This document shows, piece after piece, positions 7,276-11,738 of a stretch of 11,738 bases of DNA (positions within the stretch are counted from its first letter, which is position 1; each line of letters starts with the position of its first letter). Under the pieces are notes generated by a model. It did not search any database, was not told the origin of the DNA, and worked only from the letters and a program-made list of their open reading frames with translations. This DNA is from Gemmatimonadota bacterium (GTDB lineage: Bacteria > Gemmatimonadota > Gemmatimonadetes > Gemmatimonadales > GWC2-71-9), in assembly GCA_016713435.1 (NCBI GenBank), contig JADJPD010000033.1, positions 1 through 11,738 of the forward strand, in the 5' to 3' direction. Made by a program: the position numbers and the translations under genes.

Positions 7276-7557
7276 CTACAATTCGGCCACCCGCTTGGCG
7301 ATCCCCGCCGCCGTCTCGTCCGCCACGAACCGGCTCCCGAATTCCGCATTGATGGCGGCGAGCCGCGCCGCCTCGCCCGCCGTGTGCGCCACGAACGCCA
7401 CCATCGGCACCCCCGCCTCGGTCAGCTCCGGCGTCTCGTCCTCGAGCATCGGCACCACCAGCAGCTGCCGCGTCTCGTGCACGGCGTAGAACGCGCCGAA
7501 CTCGGGGAACGCCTTGAACGGGGTGCCGGCGGCAACGAACGCAACGGGACGGGGCAT
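7276..7557 (-). CDS. Small conserved-looking soluble protein, unknown function
   Basis: 93 residues from ATG 7557 (MPRPVAFVAAGTPF), with AGG six bases upstream. The composition alternates strands and helices: VAFVAAG, FYAVHETRQLLVVPML, VPMVAFVAHTAGEAARLAAI, then a C-terminal helix IAKRVAEL. This suggests a small alpha/beta fold with an AFVAH strand-loop. No catalytic motif or family recognised. A longer reading from 7632 adds a Cys-containing stretch across the promoter-like TATGCT at 7611-7616, so the shorter start is preferred. Same strand as, and about 150 bases upstream of, the repeat protein at 6746-7123. Confidence 0.65.
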   Translation of the reverse strand: MPRPVAFVAAGTPFKAFPEFGAFYAVHETRQLLVVPMLEDETPELTEAGVPMVAFVAHTAGEAARLAAINAEFGSRFVADETAAGIAKRVAEL

Positions 7558-7610
7558 CGACGACCTTTGGCTCGGGGATCCCGCCCGGTTGGCGGGGCCG
7601 CAGGCGGGAT

Positions 7611-7616
7611 AGCATA
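7611..7616 (-). promoter_or_regulatory. Possible -10 element TATGCT
   Basis: TATGCT on the minus strand lies 54 bases before ATG 7557, a leader length like that of other genes here. No good -35 is visible. Confidence 0.35.
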
Positions 7617-7707
7617 AGGAAGCGGCGACCATCCCGCTACCCCGCCGGCACTCGCCTCGTCCCTGGCTCCCCGAGCAGCTCTACCGCCCCCAGCACCTCG
7701 ACCACCC

Positions 7708-7798
7708 CGTAGCGGCGGAGCGCTGCTCCGCCGACTCGATCTTGCCCTGACACACGTGCACAGAGCTCCAGTCGGCGGAGCAGCGCTCCGCCGCTACG
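7708..7798. repeat. Inverted pair of REP elements (REPIN-like)
   Basis: Two identical 29-base copies in opposite orientation (7708-7736 and 7770-7798) are separated by 33 bases. Each has an outer GTAG tetranucleotide next to a hairpin with a 9-bp stem (CGGCGGAGC/GCTCCGCCG) and a 3-base loop (GCT, or AGC on the opposite reading). GTAG or GTGG beside an imperfect palindrome is the hallmark of REPs mobilised by RAYT (TnpA-REP) transposases, and the head-out pair is the REPIN arrangement. A third copy lies at 9936. No RAYT gene is in the window. It lies directly 3' of the ferrochelatase gene and may also act as its transcript end. Confidence 0.8.
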
Positions 7799-7820
7799 CG
7801 AGGATCCTCGACCAACCCCC

Positions 7821-8962
7821 TCACGCCATCGCCATCACCCGGAGTCCGTGCGCCGCCCGGGCGCCCGCCGGGTCCGGCAGCTGCCGGCACCCCGGCCCGC
7901 CCGTGCACCCCGGGCAGCGCTCCCGGTACCGCGGCGAGTGCAGCGCACCGTCCTCGAGATGCGCGTGCACCAGCCCCGCCAGCGCCTCTAGGAACGCCGG
8001 CCGGTCGTTGAGCGCCGGCGCCCGCACGAAGCCCTGGAGCCCCAGCCGGTGCGCCAGCCCGCCGTACTCGATGTCCAGCTCCGACAGCGTCTCGATGTGA
8101 TCGTTCACGAACGCAATCGGGATCGCCAGCACATTGTGCCGCTTCCCGTGCGCCAGCCGCCGGATGGTGTGCTCCGTGCTGGGCCCGAGCCACCGCACCG
8201 GCCCCACCTCCGACTGGTAGCAGAGCAGCGACGGATTGGGCAGCGCCAGCGCGTCGAGCACCGCGTGGACCGTGGCGCCCATCTCCTGCGGGTAGCTGTC
8301 CCCGCGCTCGATCACCGAGAGCGGCAGCGAGTGCGCGCTGAACATCAGCAGCACGTCGTCCCGCACCTCGGCCGGGTAGCGGGCCAGGCCGTCGCGCACC
8401 GCCTCCGCCATGGCGCCGATGTAGCCGGGATGCGTGGGCCAGCGGTCAATGATGCTCCACCGGAACCGCCCCTCGAGCCCGAGCCGCGCCTGGGTGCGCC
8501 AGAGATCGTTGAGCGAGGAACCGGTGGTGGTGCAGGAGTACTGCGGGTACTGCGAGAAGGCGACGGCGCGGGTCACGCCGTCCGCCGCCATCTGCGCCAG
8601 CGCCATCGCGGCGTTGGGGCGGGCGTAGCGGAAGGCCACGTAGAAGCGGTGCGGCGCCGTCTCGGGGAGAGCTGGTCCAGCCGGGAGCACATCCCCTCGC
8701 CCTGGAGCCGCGTCCACCGCAGGATCGGCGAGCCGCCGCCGATCGCCTCGTAGAGCTTCCGGATCTTCGGCGCGCGCCGTCGGGCGATGAAGGGCCCGAG
8801 GTAATCCTGCAGCGGCAGCCGGAGCAGCTCGCGGTCGGCGAAGAGCTCCAGCAGGAAGTCCTCGACCTCCTCGAGGTTCGACGGGCCGCCCATGTTGAGC
8901 ATCACGATGCCGGTGCCCCCGGCAGGGCGCGCGGGATGGACGGCGAGCGGGCGGTGCGGCAT
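7821..8962 (-). CDS. hemH: Ferrochelatase with [2Fe-2S] cluster ligands (one frameshift)
   Basis: Inserts Fe2+ into protoporphyrin IX, the last step of protoporphyrin-dependent haem synthesis. After correcting one frameshift the protein has 380 residues from ATG 8962. Family motifs are clear: LNMGGP near the start, FSQYPQYSCTTTGSS, catalytic His211 in MFSAHSLP and NDHIETLSELDIEY (His289, Glu291). Cys144 in YSCTTT and the C-terminal CPGCTGGPGC (Cys350, 353, 359) match the positions of the four [2Fe-2S] ligands of the human enzyme (C196, C403, C406, C411), with one extra residue before the last Cys. The C-terminal tail after the cluster motif is about 20 residues. The frame breaks at the G4 run 8664-8667, between LDQLSP and ETAPHRFY; one more G restores it. 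The alternative start at 9008 lies in the wrong frame. Confidence 0.92.
8664..8667. other. Probable indel in G4 run (ferrochelatase frameshift)
   Basis: One extra G would turn LSPRRRR into LSPETAPHRFY and join the N-terminal and C-terminal ferrochelatase halves, both of which carry conserved motifs. Confidence 0.75.
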
Positions 8963-9130
8963 GGCGGGGCTCGGGCGGCTGGAGAGTGGCGGGCCCGGGG
9001 GCGGGCACCGCGCGACAGAATCTCGCGCACTCCCGCCGCGCGCGACATTCGGGAGACTCCGCGCCCCGCCCTCCGTAGTTCCCCGCAGGCGAACGGCCGA
9101 CGCGGCGGCACCGGCCTTCATCCTTCGCTC

Positions 9131-9190
9131 ATGTCCGCCGACACCTGGCTCAACGTGGTGACGGCCTGCAGCACCTGTGAGCACCACACC
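9131..9190 (+). pseudogene. Partial copy of an HNH nuclease gene
   Basis: 9138-9188 matches 11011-11061, the HNH core of the intact gene at 10682-11165, at 47 of 51 bases. It encodes DTWLNVVTACSTC in frame, preceded by an ATG (9131) but without the DHxxP motif, the rest of the zinc-knuckle cysteines or the C-terminal part. Similarity stops abruptly on both sides. It is a decayed or truncated copy, not a working nuclease. Confidence 0.75.
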
Positions 9191-9218
9191 GCCTTCGCCT
9201 CGCTTCGGGTCCGATTCG

Positions 9219-9308
9219 CCGGCCCCAACAGCCTGCCTCACCCGCATCGCCCTGGTGGAGCGGACGCCGCACGGGGATGCCTGGATGAGCCGCATCGCGC
9301 GGCAATAG
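9219..9308 (+). pseudogene. Possible C-terminal remnant of an unidentified gene
   Basis: The frame ending at TAG 9306-9308 reads ACLTRIALVERTPHGDAW then MSRIARQ, with codon use and composition like real coding sequence of this genome. It has no start, and the sequence upstream in this frame is Ser/Pro-rich and unconvincing. It could be the tail of a displaced gene or chance. I do not recognise the family. Confidence 0.25.
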
Positions 9309-9318
9309 CCCCGGGGGG

Positions 9319-9347
9319 TTGCGCGATCGGGGTCCGCGCCTTAGAAT
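9319..9347 (+). promoter_or_regulatory. Well-formed sigma70-type promoter
   Basis: TTGCGC (9319-9324), a 17-base spacer and TAGAAT (9342-9347). This is the best-formed promoter in the window. A start near 9354 would place the structured RNA at 9363-9472 at the very 5' end of the transcript. Confidence 0.6.
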
Positions 9348-9353
9348 GTCGCT

Positions 9354-9472
9354 CGCTTCACCGGGAGTCGCGTCCCAGAGGTCTCCGGTTCCGTGTCAGG
9401 CGTCATGCGCCGGCGGGCCGGCGTGGCAGGGCAACCTGCCGCGAGACCACGGGACGCGACTCTTTCTGTTTC
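9354..9472 (+). ncRNA. Candidate structured RNA or 5' leader, unknown class
   Basis: A 12-bp perfect stem (GAGTCGCGTCCC 9365-9376 with GGGACGCGACTC 9451-9462) continues, after a small internal loop, into a 6-bp stem (GGTCTC 9380-9385 with GAGACC 9443-9448). Within it lie a GGCG/CGCC hairpin, a GCCGGC-rich segment and a 6-bp stem GGCAGG/CCTGCC closed by a GCAA tetraloop. The outer stem is followed by TTTCTGTTTC. Together with the promoter just upstream this looks like a folded RNA, either a free-standing sRNA ending at the T-rich run or a riboswitch-like leader of the ORF at 9512. I cannot match it to tmRNA, 6S, SRP RNA, RNase P RNA or a riboswitch class I know. A small inverted-repeat element (MITE) is the main alternative. 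Confidence 0.5.
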
Positions 9473-9483
9473 AGGCACTGCAC

Positions 9484-9499
9484 GCCCGCATGCGCGGGC
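9484..9499 (+). other. Hairpin just upstream of the small ORF start
   Basis: GCCCGC (9484-9489) and GCGGGC (9494-9499) pair around ATGC. The stem ends right before GGGA (9501-9504), the possible SD of ATG 9512, and could modulate access to it. Confidence 0.4.
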
Positions 9500-9511
9500 A
9501 GGGACTCGATC

Positions 9512-9749
9512 ATGACCGCCAGCTCCAAGTCATCCCCCGCCGGATGCCGCGCCTACGAGGCCCGGCCCGCCGCGATGCGGGCCGCCGCCTGGCTCGGCGT
9601 CTGCCGCGCGGCCGAAGGCCTGGCCCGGCTCGGCCGCCTGCATGGCGCCGTCGCGCCACGCCTCGGGACCTTTCGGCAGCCGTCAGCGAGACCGGTGGGA
9701 CACGCAGGACCACGACGTGCAGGCGGGAGGCGAGGGCCGGGACCAGTAA
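9512..9749 (+). CDS. Possible small protein, unknown (apparent frameshift)
   Basis: From ATG 9512 a coding-like frame runs for about 52 residues: MTASSKSSPAGCRAYEARP, then an Ala-rich amphipathic helix around AAWLGVCRAAEGLARLGRL. Coding character then seems to move to the +1 frame near 9655-9670, giving GPFGSRQRDRWDTQDHDVQ and stop TAA 9747-9749, for about 78 residues in all. A terminator follows 30 bases later and a promoter plus structured RNA lies upstream, so the transcription unit is complete. Without the shift the first frame runs on into Arg/Pro-rich sequence across the terminator to 9940, which is unlikely. I recognise no family; the Cys/Ala helix has no membrane character. It may not be a gene. 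Confidence 0.4.
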
Positions 9750-9779
9750 GGTCCCCGGCCGCCTCACCGAAGGGAGCGA

Positions 9780-9822
9780 CCGATCGCCCCACCTGCGCGC
9801 CACGCGCCGGTGGGGCGATCGG
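9780..9822 (+). terminator. Strong intrinsic-type terminator
   Basis: A perfect 14-bp stem (CCGATCGCCCCACC 9780-9793 with GGTGGGGCGATCGG 9809-9822), a 15-base loop and then CGTTTC. It is the longest perfect stem in the window and lies 30 bases after the possible stop at 9749. Confidence 0.75.
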
Positions 9823-10136
9823 CGTTTCAGGGGATGGCCGGAGACCGATGGCCGGCGGCGGATGGCGCTCTCACACGAGATCGCGACTCCCGGGTGGGGG
9901 TGTCATTCGTCGTCCGGCCATCACGAAGCAGGACCCGTAGCGGCGGAGCTGCGCTCCGCCGCCTCGATCCCACCACTGGAGCCGAAGCGCAACTGGTCGC
10001 GCGCCCGGTTGTCTCCCGGGAGGCTGCGGGTTGGCTGCGGCCGCTGGCGCGGCCTTGCCCGCTTGCCGGACTCCGTCCGGCACCGGCCCTGCGGGCCGGA
10101 CGCGTCGAGTCCCGTCGGCTCCGTTGGAAAGCAGTT
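9823..10136. other. Gene-free stretch before the tRNA cluster
   Basis: No convincing gene on either strand. It holds a REP copy (9936-9964) and two tandem GC hairpins with 7-bp stems: GCCGGAC/GTCCGGC (10065-10081) and CCGGCCC/GGGCCGG (10083-10099). The tRNA promoter must lie here, but I cannot place it. Confidence 0.6.
9936..9964 (+). repeat. Third REP copy (single)
   Basis: Same layout as the pair at 7708-7798: GTAG, then the 9-bp stem CGGCGGAGC/GCTCCGCCG with loop TGC instead of GCT, then CCTCGAT resembling the ACTCGAT tail of the first copy. It has no inverted partner nearby. Confidence 0.75.
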
Positions 10137-10221
10137 GCCGCCGTGGCGGAACGGGCAGACGCGCGACGCTCAGGACGTCGTGAGCCACGAGCTCGTGGGG
10201 GTTCAAGTCCCTCCGGCGGCA
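10137..10221 (+). tRNA. tRNA-Leu (CAG)
   Basis: 85 bases, class II. The acceptor pair is GCCGCCG/CGGCGGC with discriminator A. The anticodon stem is CGACG/CGTCG around CTCAGGA, anticodon CAG. A long variable arm (CACGAGCTCGTG) and T-arm GGGGG-TTCAAGT-CCCTC are present. CCA is not encoded. First of six tRNA genes in tandem. Confidence 0.93.
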
Positions 10222-10224
10222 CTT

Positions 10225-10298
10225 CAGGTGCGTAGCTCAACAGGTCAGAGCGCGGGAATGTGGCCCCCGAGGCGGCGGTTCGAGCCTGCCCCACCTGA
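10225..10298 (+). tRNA. tRNA-His (GTG), with one extra base
   Basis: The anticodon loop ATGTGGC gives anticodon GTG. The D-stem GCTC/GAGC and T-arm GGCGG-TTCGAGC-CTGCC are normal. The acceptor reads CAGGTG-c-G against CCACCTG, so one extra C (10231) bulges out; alternatively one base is missing at the 3' side. The top of the anticodon stem has an A-C mismatch. Discriminator is A, and no G precedes the 5' end, whereas most bacterial tRNA-His have G-1 opposite C73. CCA is not encoded. Confidence 0.75.
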
Positions 10299-10303
10299 TC
10301 ATC

Positions 10304-10376
10304 GCTCCAGTGGCCGAGTGGCCCGAGGCACCAGGCTTCCAACCTGGCGACAGGGGTTCGATTCCCCTCTGGAGCT
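10304..10376 (+). tRNA. tRNA-Gly (TCC)
   Basis: 73 bases. Acceptor GCTCCAG/CTGGAGC, discriminator T as usual for bacterial tRNA-Gly. Anticodon stem CCAGG/CCTGG around CTTCCAA, anticodon TCC. T-arm AGGGG-TTCGATT-CCCCT. CCA is not encoded. Confidence 0.93.
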
Positions 10377-10386
10377 CTGTACTGAC

Positions 10387-10458
10387 GGGCCGGTAGCTCA
10401 ACAGGAGAGCGCCCCGTTCGCAACGGGAGGGTTGCGGGTGCGAGTCCCGCCTGGTCCA
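10387..10458 (+). tRNA. tRNA-Ala (CGC)
   Basis: 72 bases. Acceptor GGGCCGG/CTGGTCC includes the G3-U70 wobble pair that identifies alanine tRNA. Anticodon stem CCCCG/CGGGA around TTCGCAA, anticodon CGC. The T-loop is TGCGAGT, with G where T55 is nearly universal. Discriminator A, CCA not encoded. Confidence 0.9.
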
Positions 10459-10472
10459 TGCAGTCGCACCGC

Positions 10473-10545
10473 ACCCCGGAAGTGCAACCGGACGCACGCG
10501 GCCCTCCGAAGGCCGAGGTTCCGGGTTCGAGTCCCGGACGGGGTA
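10473..10545 (+). tRNA. tRNA-Arg (CCG)
   Basis: 73 bases. Acceptor ACCCCGG/ACGGGGT (the last pair G-A is mismatched), D-stem GTGC/GCAC with A20 in the loop, anticodon stem CGGCC/GGCCG around CTCCGAA, anticodon CCG. T-arm CCGGG-TTCGAGT-CCCGG. Discriminator A, CCA not encoded. Confidence 0.9.
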
Positions 10546-10559
10546 TGGAGAGGGACGCA

Positions 10560-10633
10560 GGCCCCGTGGTCCAACGGAACACGACGCCCGGCTACGAACC
10601 GGGAGGCTGGGGGTTCGACTCCCTCCGGGGCCA
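10560..10633 (+). tRNA. tRNA-Arg (ACG)
   Basis: 74 bases. Acceptor GGCCCCG/CGGGGCC, anticodon stem CCCGG/CCGGG around CTACGAA, anticodon ACG, which TadA is expected to convert to ICG. T-arm GGGGG-TTCGACT-CCCTC. The D-stem is short (GTC/GAC). Discriminator A, CCA not encoded. Confidence 0.92.
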
Positions 10634-10681
10634 CTCGCGTGCAGGACGTACCGTCAACGCAGGGAAGAGAGGAGGTCCATC

Positions 10682-11165
10682 ATGCAATGCCTGGTCTACA
10701 ACACCACCGGCGAGCCGCTCGAGCTCGTGCCGTCGCTCCTGGGCCTGGCGCTCCACCTGCGCGGCAAGGCGGTGATCCTCGAGGTGATGCCGGGGCGGGT
10801 GGTGCGCAGCGTGCGCCTCAGCTTCCCGCTCCCCACGAGCGTGGTGCTCTGCCGCCACCGGCGCGTGCGCTCCGCGCGCCGCGTCGCTCAGCAACGAGCA
10901 CCTGTTCCTGCGCGACGGGCACCGCTGCGCCTGCGGCCGCCACCGCCGCGACCTCGGCCCGCGCGAGCGCCTGACGCGGGACCACCTGGTGCCCCGGGCC
11001 CGCGGCGGGCCCGACACCTGGCTCAACGTGGTGACGGCGTGCAGCACCTGCAATCACCACAAGGACGACCGGCTCGCCGAAGAGCTCGGCCGCGTGCCGA
11101 TGGTGACCCCCTGGGTCCCCACCCGCGGCGAGCTGGTGGCGCGGCGCCTCACGGAAAAGCGGTGA
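10682..11165 (+). CDS. HNH endonuclease family protein (one frameshift)
   Basis: 160 residues after correction, from ATG 10682 behind a strong SD (AGGAGGT, ending 5 bases before). The N-terminus MQCLVYNTTGEPLELVP and the AVILE/FPLPTSVV region are typical of the conserved chromosomal HNH family. The nuclease core follows: LTRDHLVPRARGG (metal-site His101), TWLNVVTAC (Asn115) and NHHK (His125/126), with a zinc knuckle of Cys82, Cys84, Cys120 and Cys123. The first pair is spaced CxC rather than CxxC, so one residue may be missing. The frame changes by one extra base at about 10862-10886; dropping T10871 gives VRPRAASLSNEHLFLRD. The cellular role of this family is not established. It lies 48 bases after the tRNA cluster; a partial copy is at 9131. 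Confidence 0.85.
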
Positions 11166-11188
11166 TGACCGGCTCTGCCGGCCATCAC
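11162..11188. terminator. Hairpin overlapping the HNH stop
   Basis: GTGATG-a-CCGGC (11162-11173) pairs with GCCGG-c-CATCAC (11177-11188) around TCT, with one A-C mismatch. The TGA stop of the HNH gene lies inside the stem. Confidence 0.5.
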
Positions 11189-11205
11189 CGCCTTCGCCTT
11201 CGTAC

Positions 11206-11225
11206 GGGCCGGCTGCAGCCGGCCC
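11206..11225. terminator. Palindrome between convergent genes
   Basis: A perfect palindrome: GGGCCGGC and GCCGGCCC around TGCA. It lies 7 bases beyond the stop of the minus-strand TonB-domain gene, so it probably ends that transcript. Confidence 0.55.
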
Positions 11226-11232
11226 CTGCGGC

Positions 11233-11738
11233 TCACCCAGCCGTCGCCTGCTGCAGCGCGAACCGCACCGGCACCCGCGTGAGCTGCCGCACCGCCCGCT
11301 TGCCGACGTGCGCCGGCTCGAACCGCGCCTCGAGGATCCCCTCCCGCGCCGACTCGGCGAAGGCCGCGTGCGTCGTCTCCAGCACCTTCACCGAGCGGGG
11401 CTCCACCCGCCCCGCGGTGTCGATGACGAACTGGAGCAGCGTCCGCCCCTCGATCCCCGCGCCACGCAGCACCACCGGGTACTTGAACACCGGGGCCTGC
11501 AGCACCTGCGCCGGGAGGAAGCTGGCATCCTCCGACGTGGCCTCGTACGGTTCCTCGCGGAGCGTGGGGTCGCCAGGTCTGGTCGGCGGGGCCGACGCCG
11601 CCCACCACACCCCAGCCGGTGCCGCCCTCGACGCCCCGGCCCGTGAAGTCGCGCGGGTCGATGATGCGGGCGTTGGGGTCGATCGGCGGGATCGTCGTCG
11701 GCACGTCGCCGACGGCGATCACCGTCTGGAAGCCGCGG
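11233..11738 (-). CDS. TonB C-terminal domain protein (5' end outside window; one frameshift)
   Basis: The C-terminal about 80 residues (PVFKYPVVLRGAGIEGRTLL, FVIDTAGRVEPRSVKVLETT, FEPAHVGKRAVRQLTRVPV) match the TonB C-terminal fold, with the family's YP start, G-x-V-x(2)-F-V-ID-x-G-V strand pair and final P-V-x-F strand. TonB passes energy from ExbB-ExbD to outer-membrane receptors; single-domain relatives can also act in other envelope roles. The linker upstream (TTIPPIDPNARIIDPRDFTG then GRGVEGG) is Pro/Gly-rich, as expected for the periplasm-spanning part. The membrane anchor lies beyond the window. The frame shifts by one extra base around 11562-11583, between GVGPADQT and DPTLREEPYEA. 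Function beyond TonB-like is not determined. Confidence 0.85.

Noticed and set aside
7700..7800. CRISPR array
   Set aside because: There are only two copies, in opposite orientation, with one spacer. The REP hallmarks explain it, and no other regularly spaced direct repeats exist in the window.
7681..8193. Minus-strand open frame crossing the REP pair
   Set aside because: It is a shadow of the ferrochelatase 3' part plus the repeat. Ferrochelatase motifs lie in another frame.
9420..9465. Strings similar to the c-di-GMP-I (GEMM) riboswitch (AGGGCAAC, GGGACGC)
   Set aside because: The order is right, but the GAAA tetraloop stem and the second helix (GGCCU...AGCCGGG) are missing. GGGACGC is fully used in the 12-bp outer stem instead. 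A covariance-model search would settle it.
10237..10634. Minus-strand frames with GLEPGTSAF and EGNRTPVARL-like strings
   Set aside because: These are the well-known false proteins produced by reading tRNA T-arms and acceptor stems backwards.
9319..10974. Plus-strand open frame of 551 codons across the tRNA genes
   Set aside because: It runs through the structured RNA, the terminator, the REP and all six tRNAs. The translation contains tRNA-derived strings.

Overview
The window is very GC-rich chromosomal DNA with strong G/C preference at third codon positions on both strands. No 16S rRNA or other placement marker is present. The best guess is a Gemmatimonadota-like Gram-negative bacterium. 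Support comes from a lipoprotein, a TonB-type C-terminal domain with a PRDFTG/GVEGG-style linker, a twin-arginine amidase, weak Shine-Dalgarno sites and a DUF5808 mini-protein. This assignment is inference.

Layout, left to right. 1-862 (-): N-terminal two thirds or so of a cobalamin-binding radical SAM enzyme, cut by the window edge. 1127-2707 (+): secreted amidase-signature hydrolase, closed by a hairpin. 2817-4089 (+): a probable operon of a four-helix membrane protein, a translationally coupled DUF2750 protein and a C-terminally anchored small protein. 4213-4755 (+): a putative lipoprotein, with a strong hairpin between it and the convergent 7-TM protein (4835-5533, -). 5634-6293 (-): a HAD phosphatase, divergent from the DUF5808 mini-protein (6466-6681, +). 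6746-7123 and 7276-7557 (-): two small unknown proteins. 7708-7798: a pair of inverted REP elements (REPIN-like). 7821-8962 (-): ferrochelatase with ligands for a [2Fe-2S] cluster.

8963-10136 is the accessory-looking part. It holds a 51-bp partial copy of an HNH-nuclease gene, a possible C-terminal remnant of another gene, and a well-formed sigma70-like promoter. That promoter is followed by a strongly structured RNA, a possible small protein, a 14-bp-stem terminator, a third REP copy and tandem GC hairpins. It leads into six same-strand tRNA genes (Leu-CAG, His-GTG, Gly-TCC, Ala-CGC, Arg-CCG, Arg-ACG; 10137-10633), none encoding CCA. The intact relative of the HNH fragment follows at 10682-11165. 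A convergent TonB C-terminal domain gene (11233 to window end, -) closes the window.

Five conserved genes (radical SAM, the 3707 protein, ferrochelatase, HNH nuclease, TonB) are each broken by what looks like one single-base indel, as may be the small ORF at 9512. One tRNA has an extra base and another an odd T-loop base. Uncorrected assembly indels are the simplest explanation, so I annotate these as genes with probable sequence errors. The most interesting unexplained item is the promoter, structured RNA and small-ORF unit at 9319-9822, which lies between a nuclease-gene fragment and the tRNA cluster.
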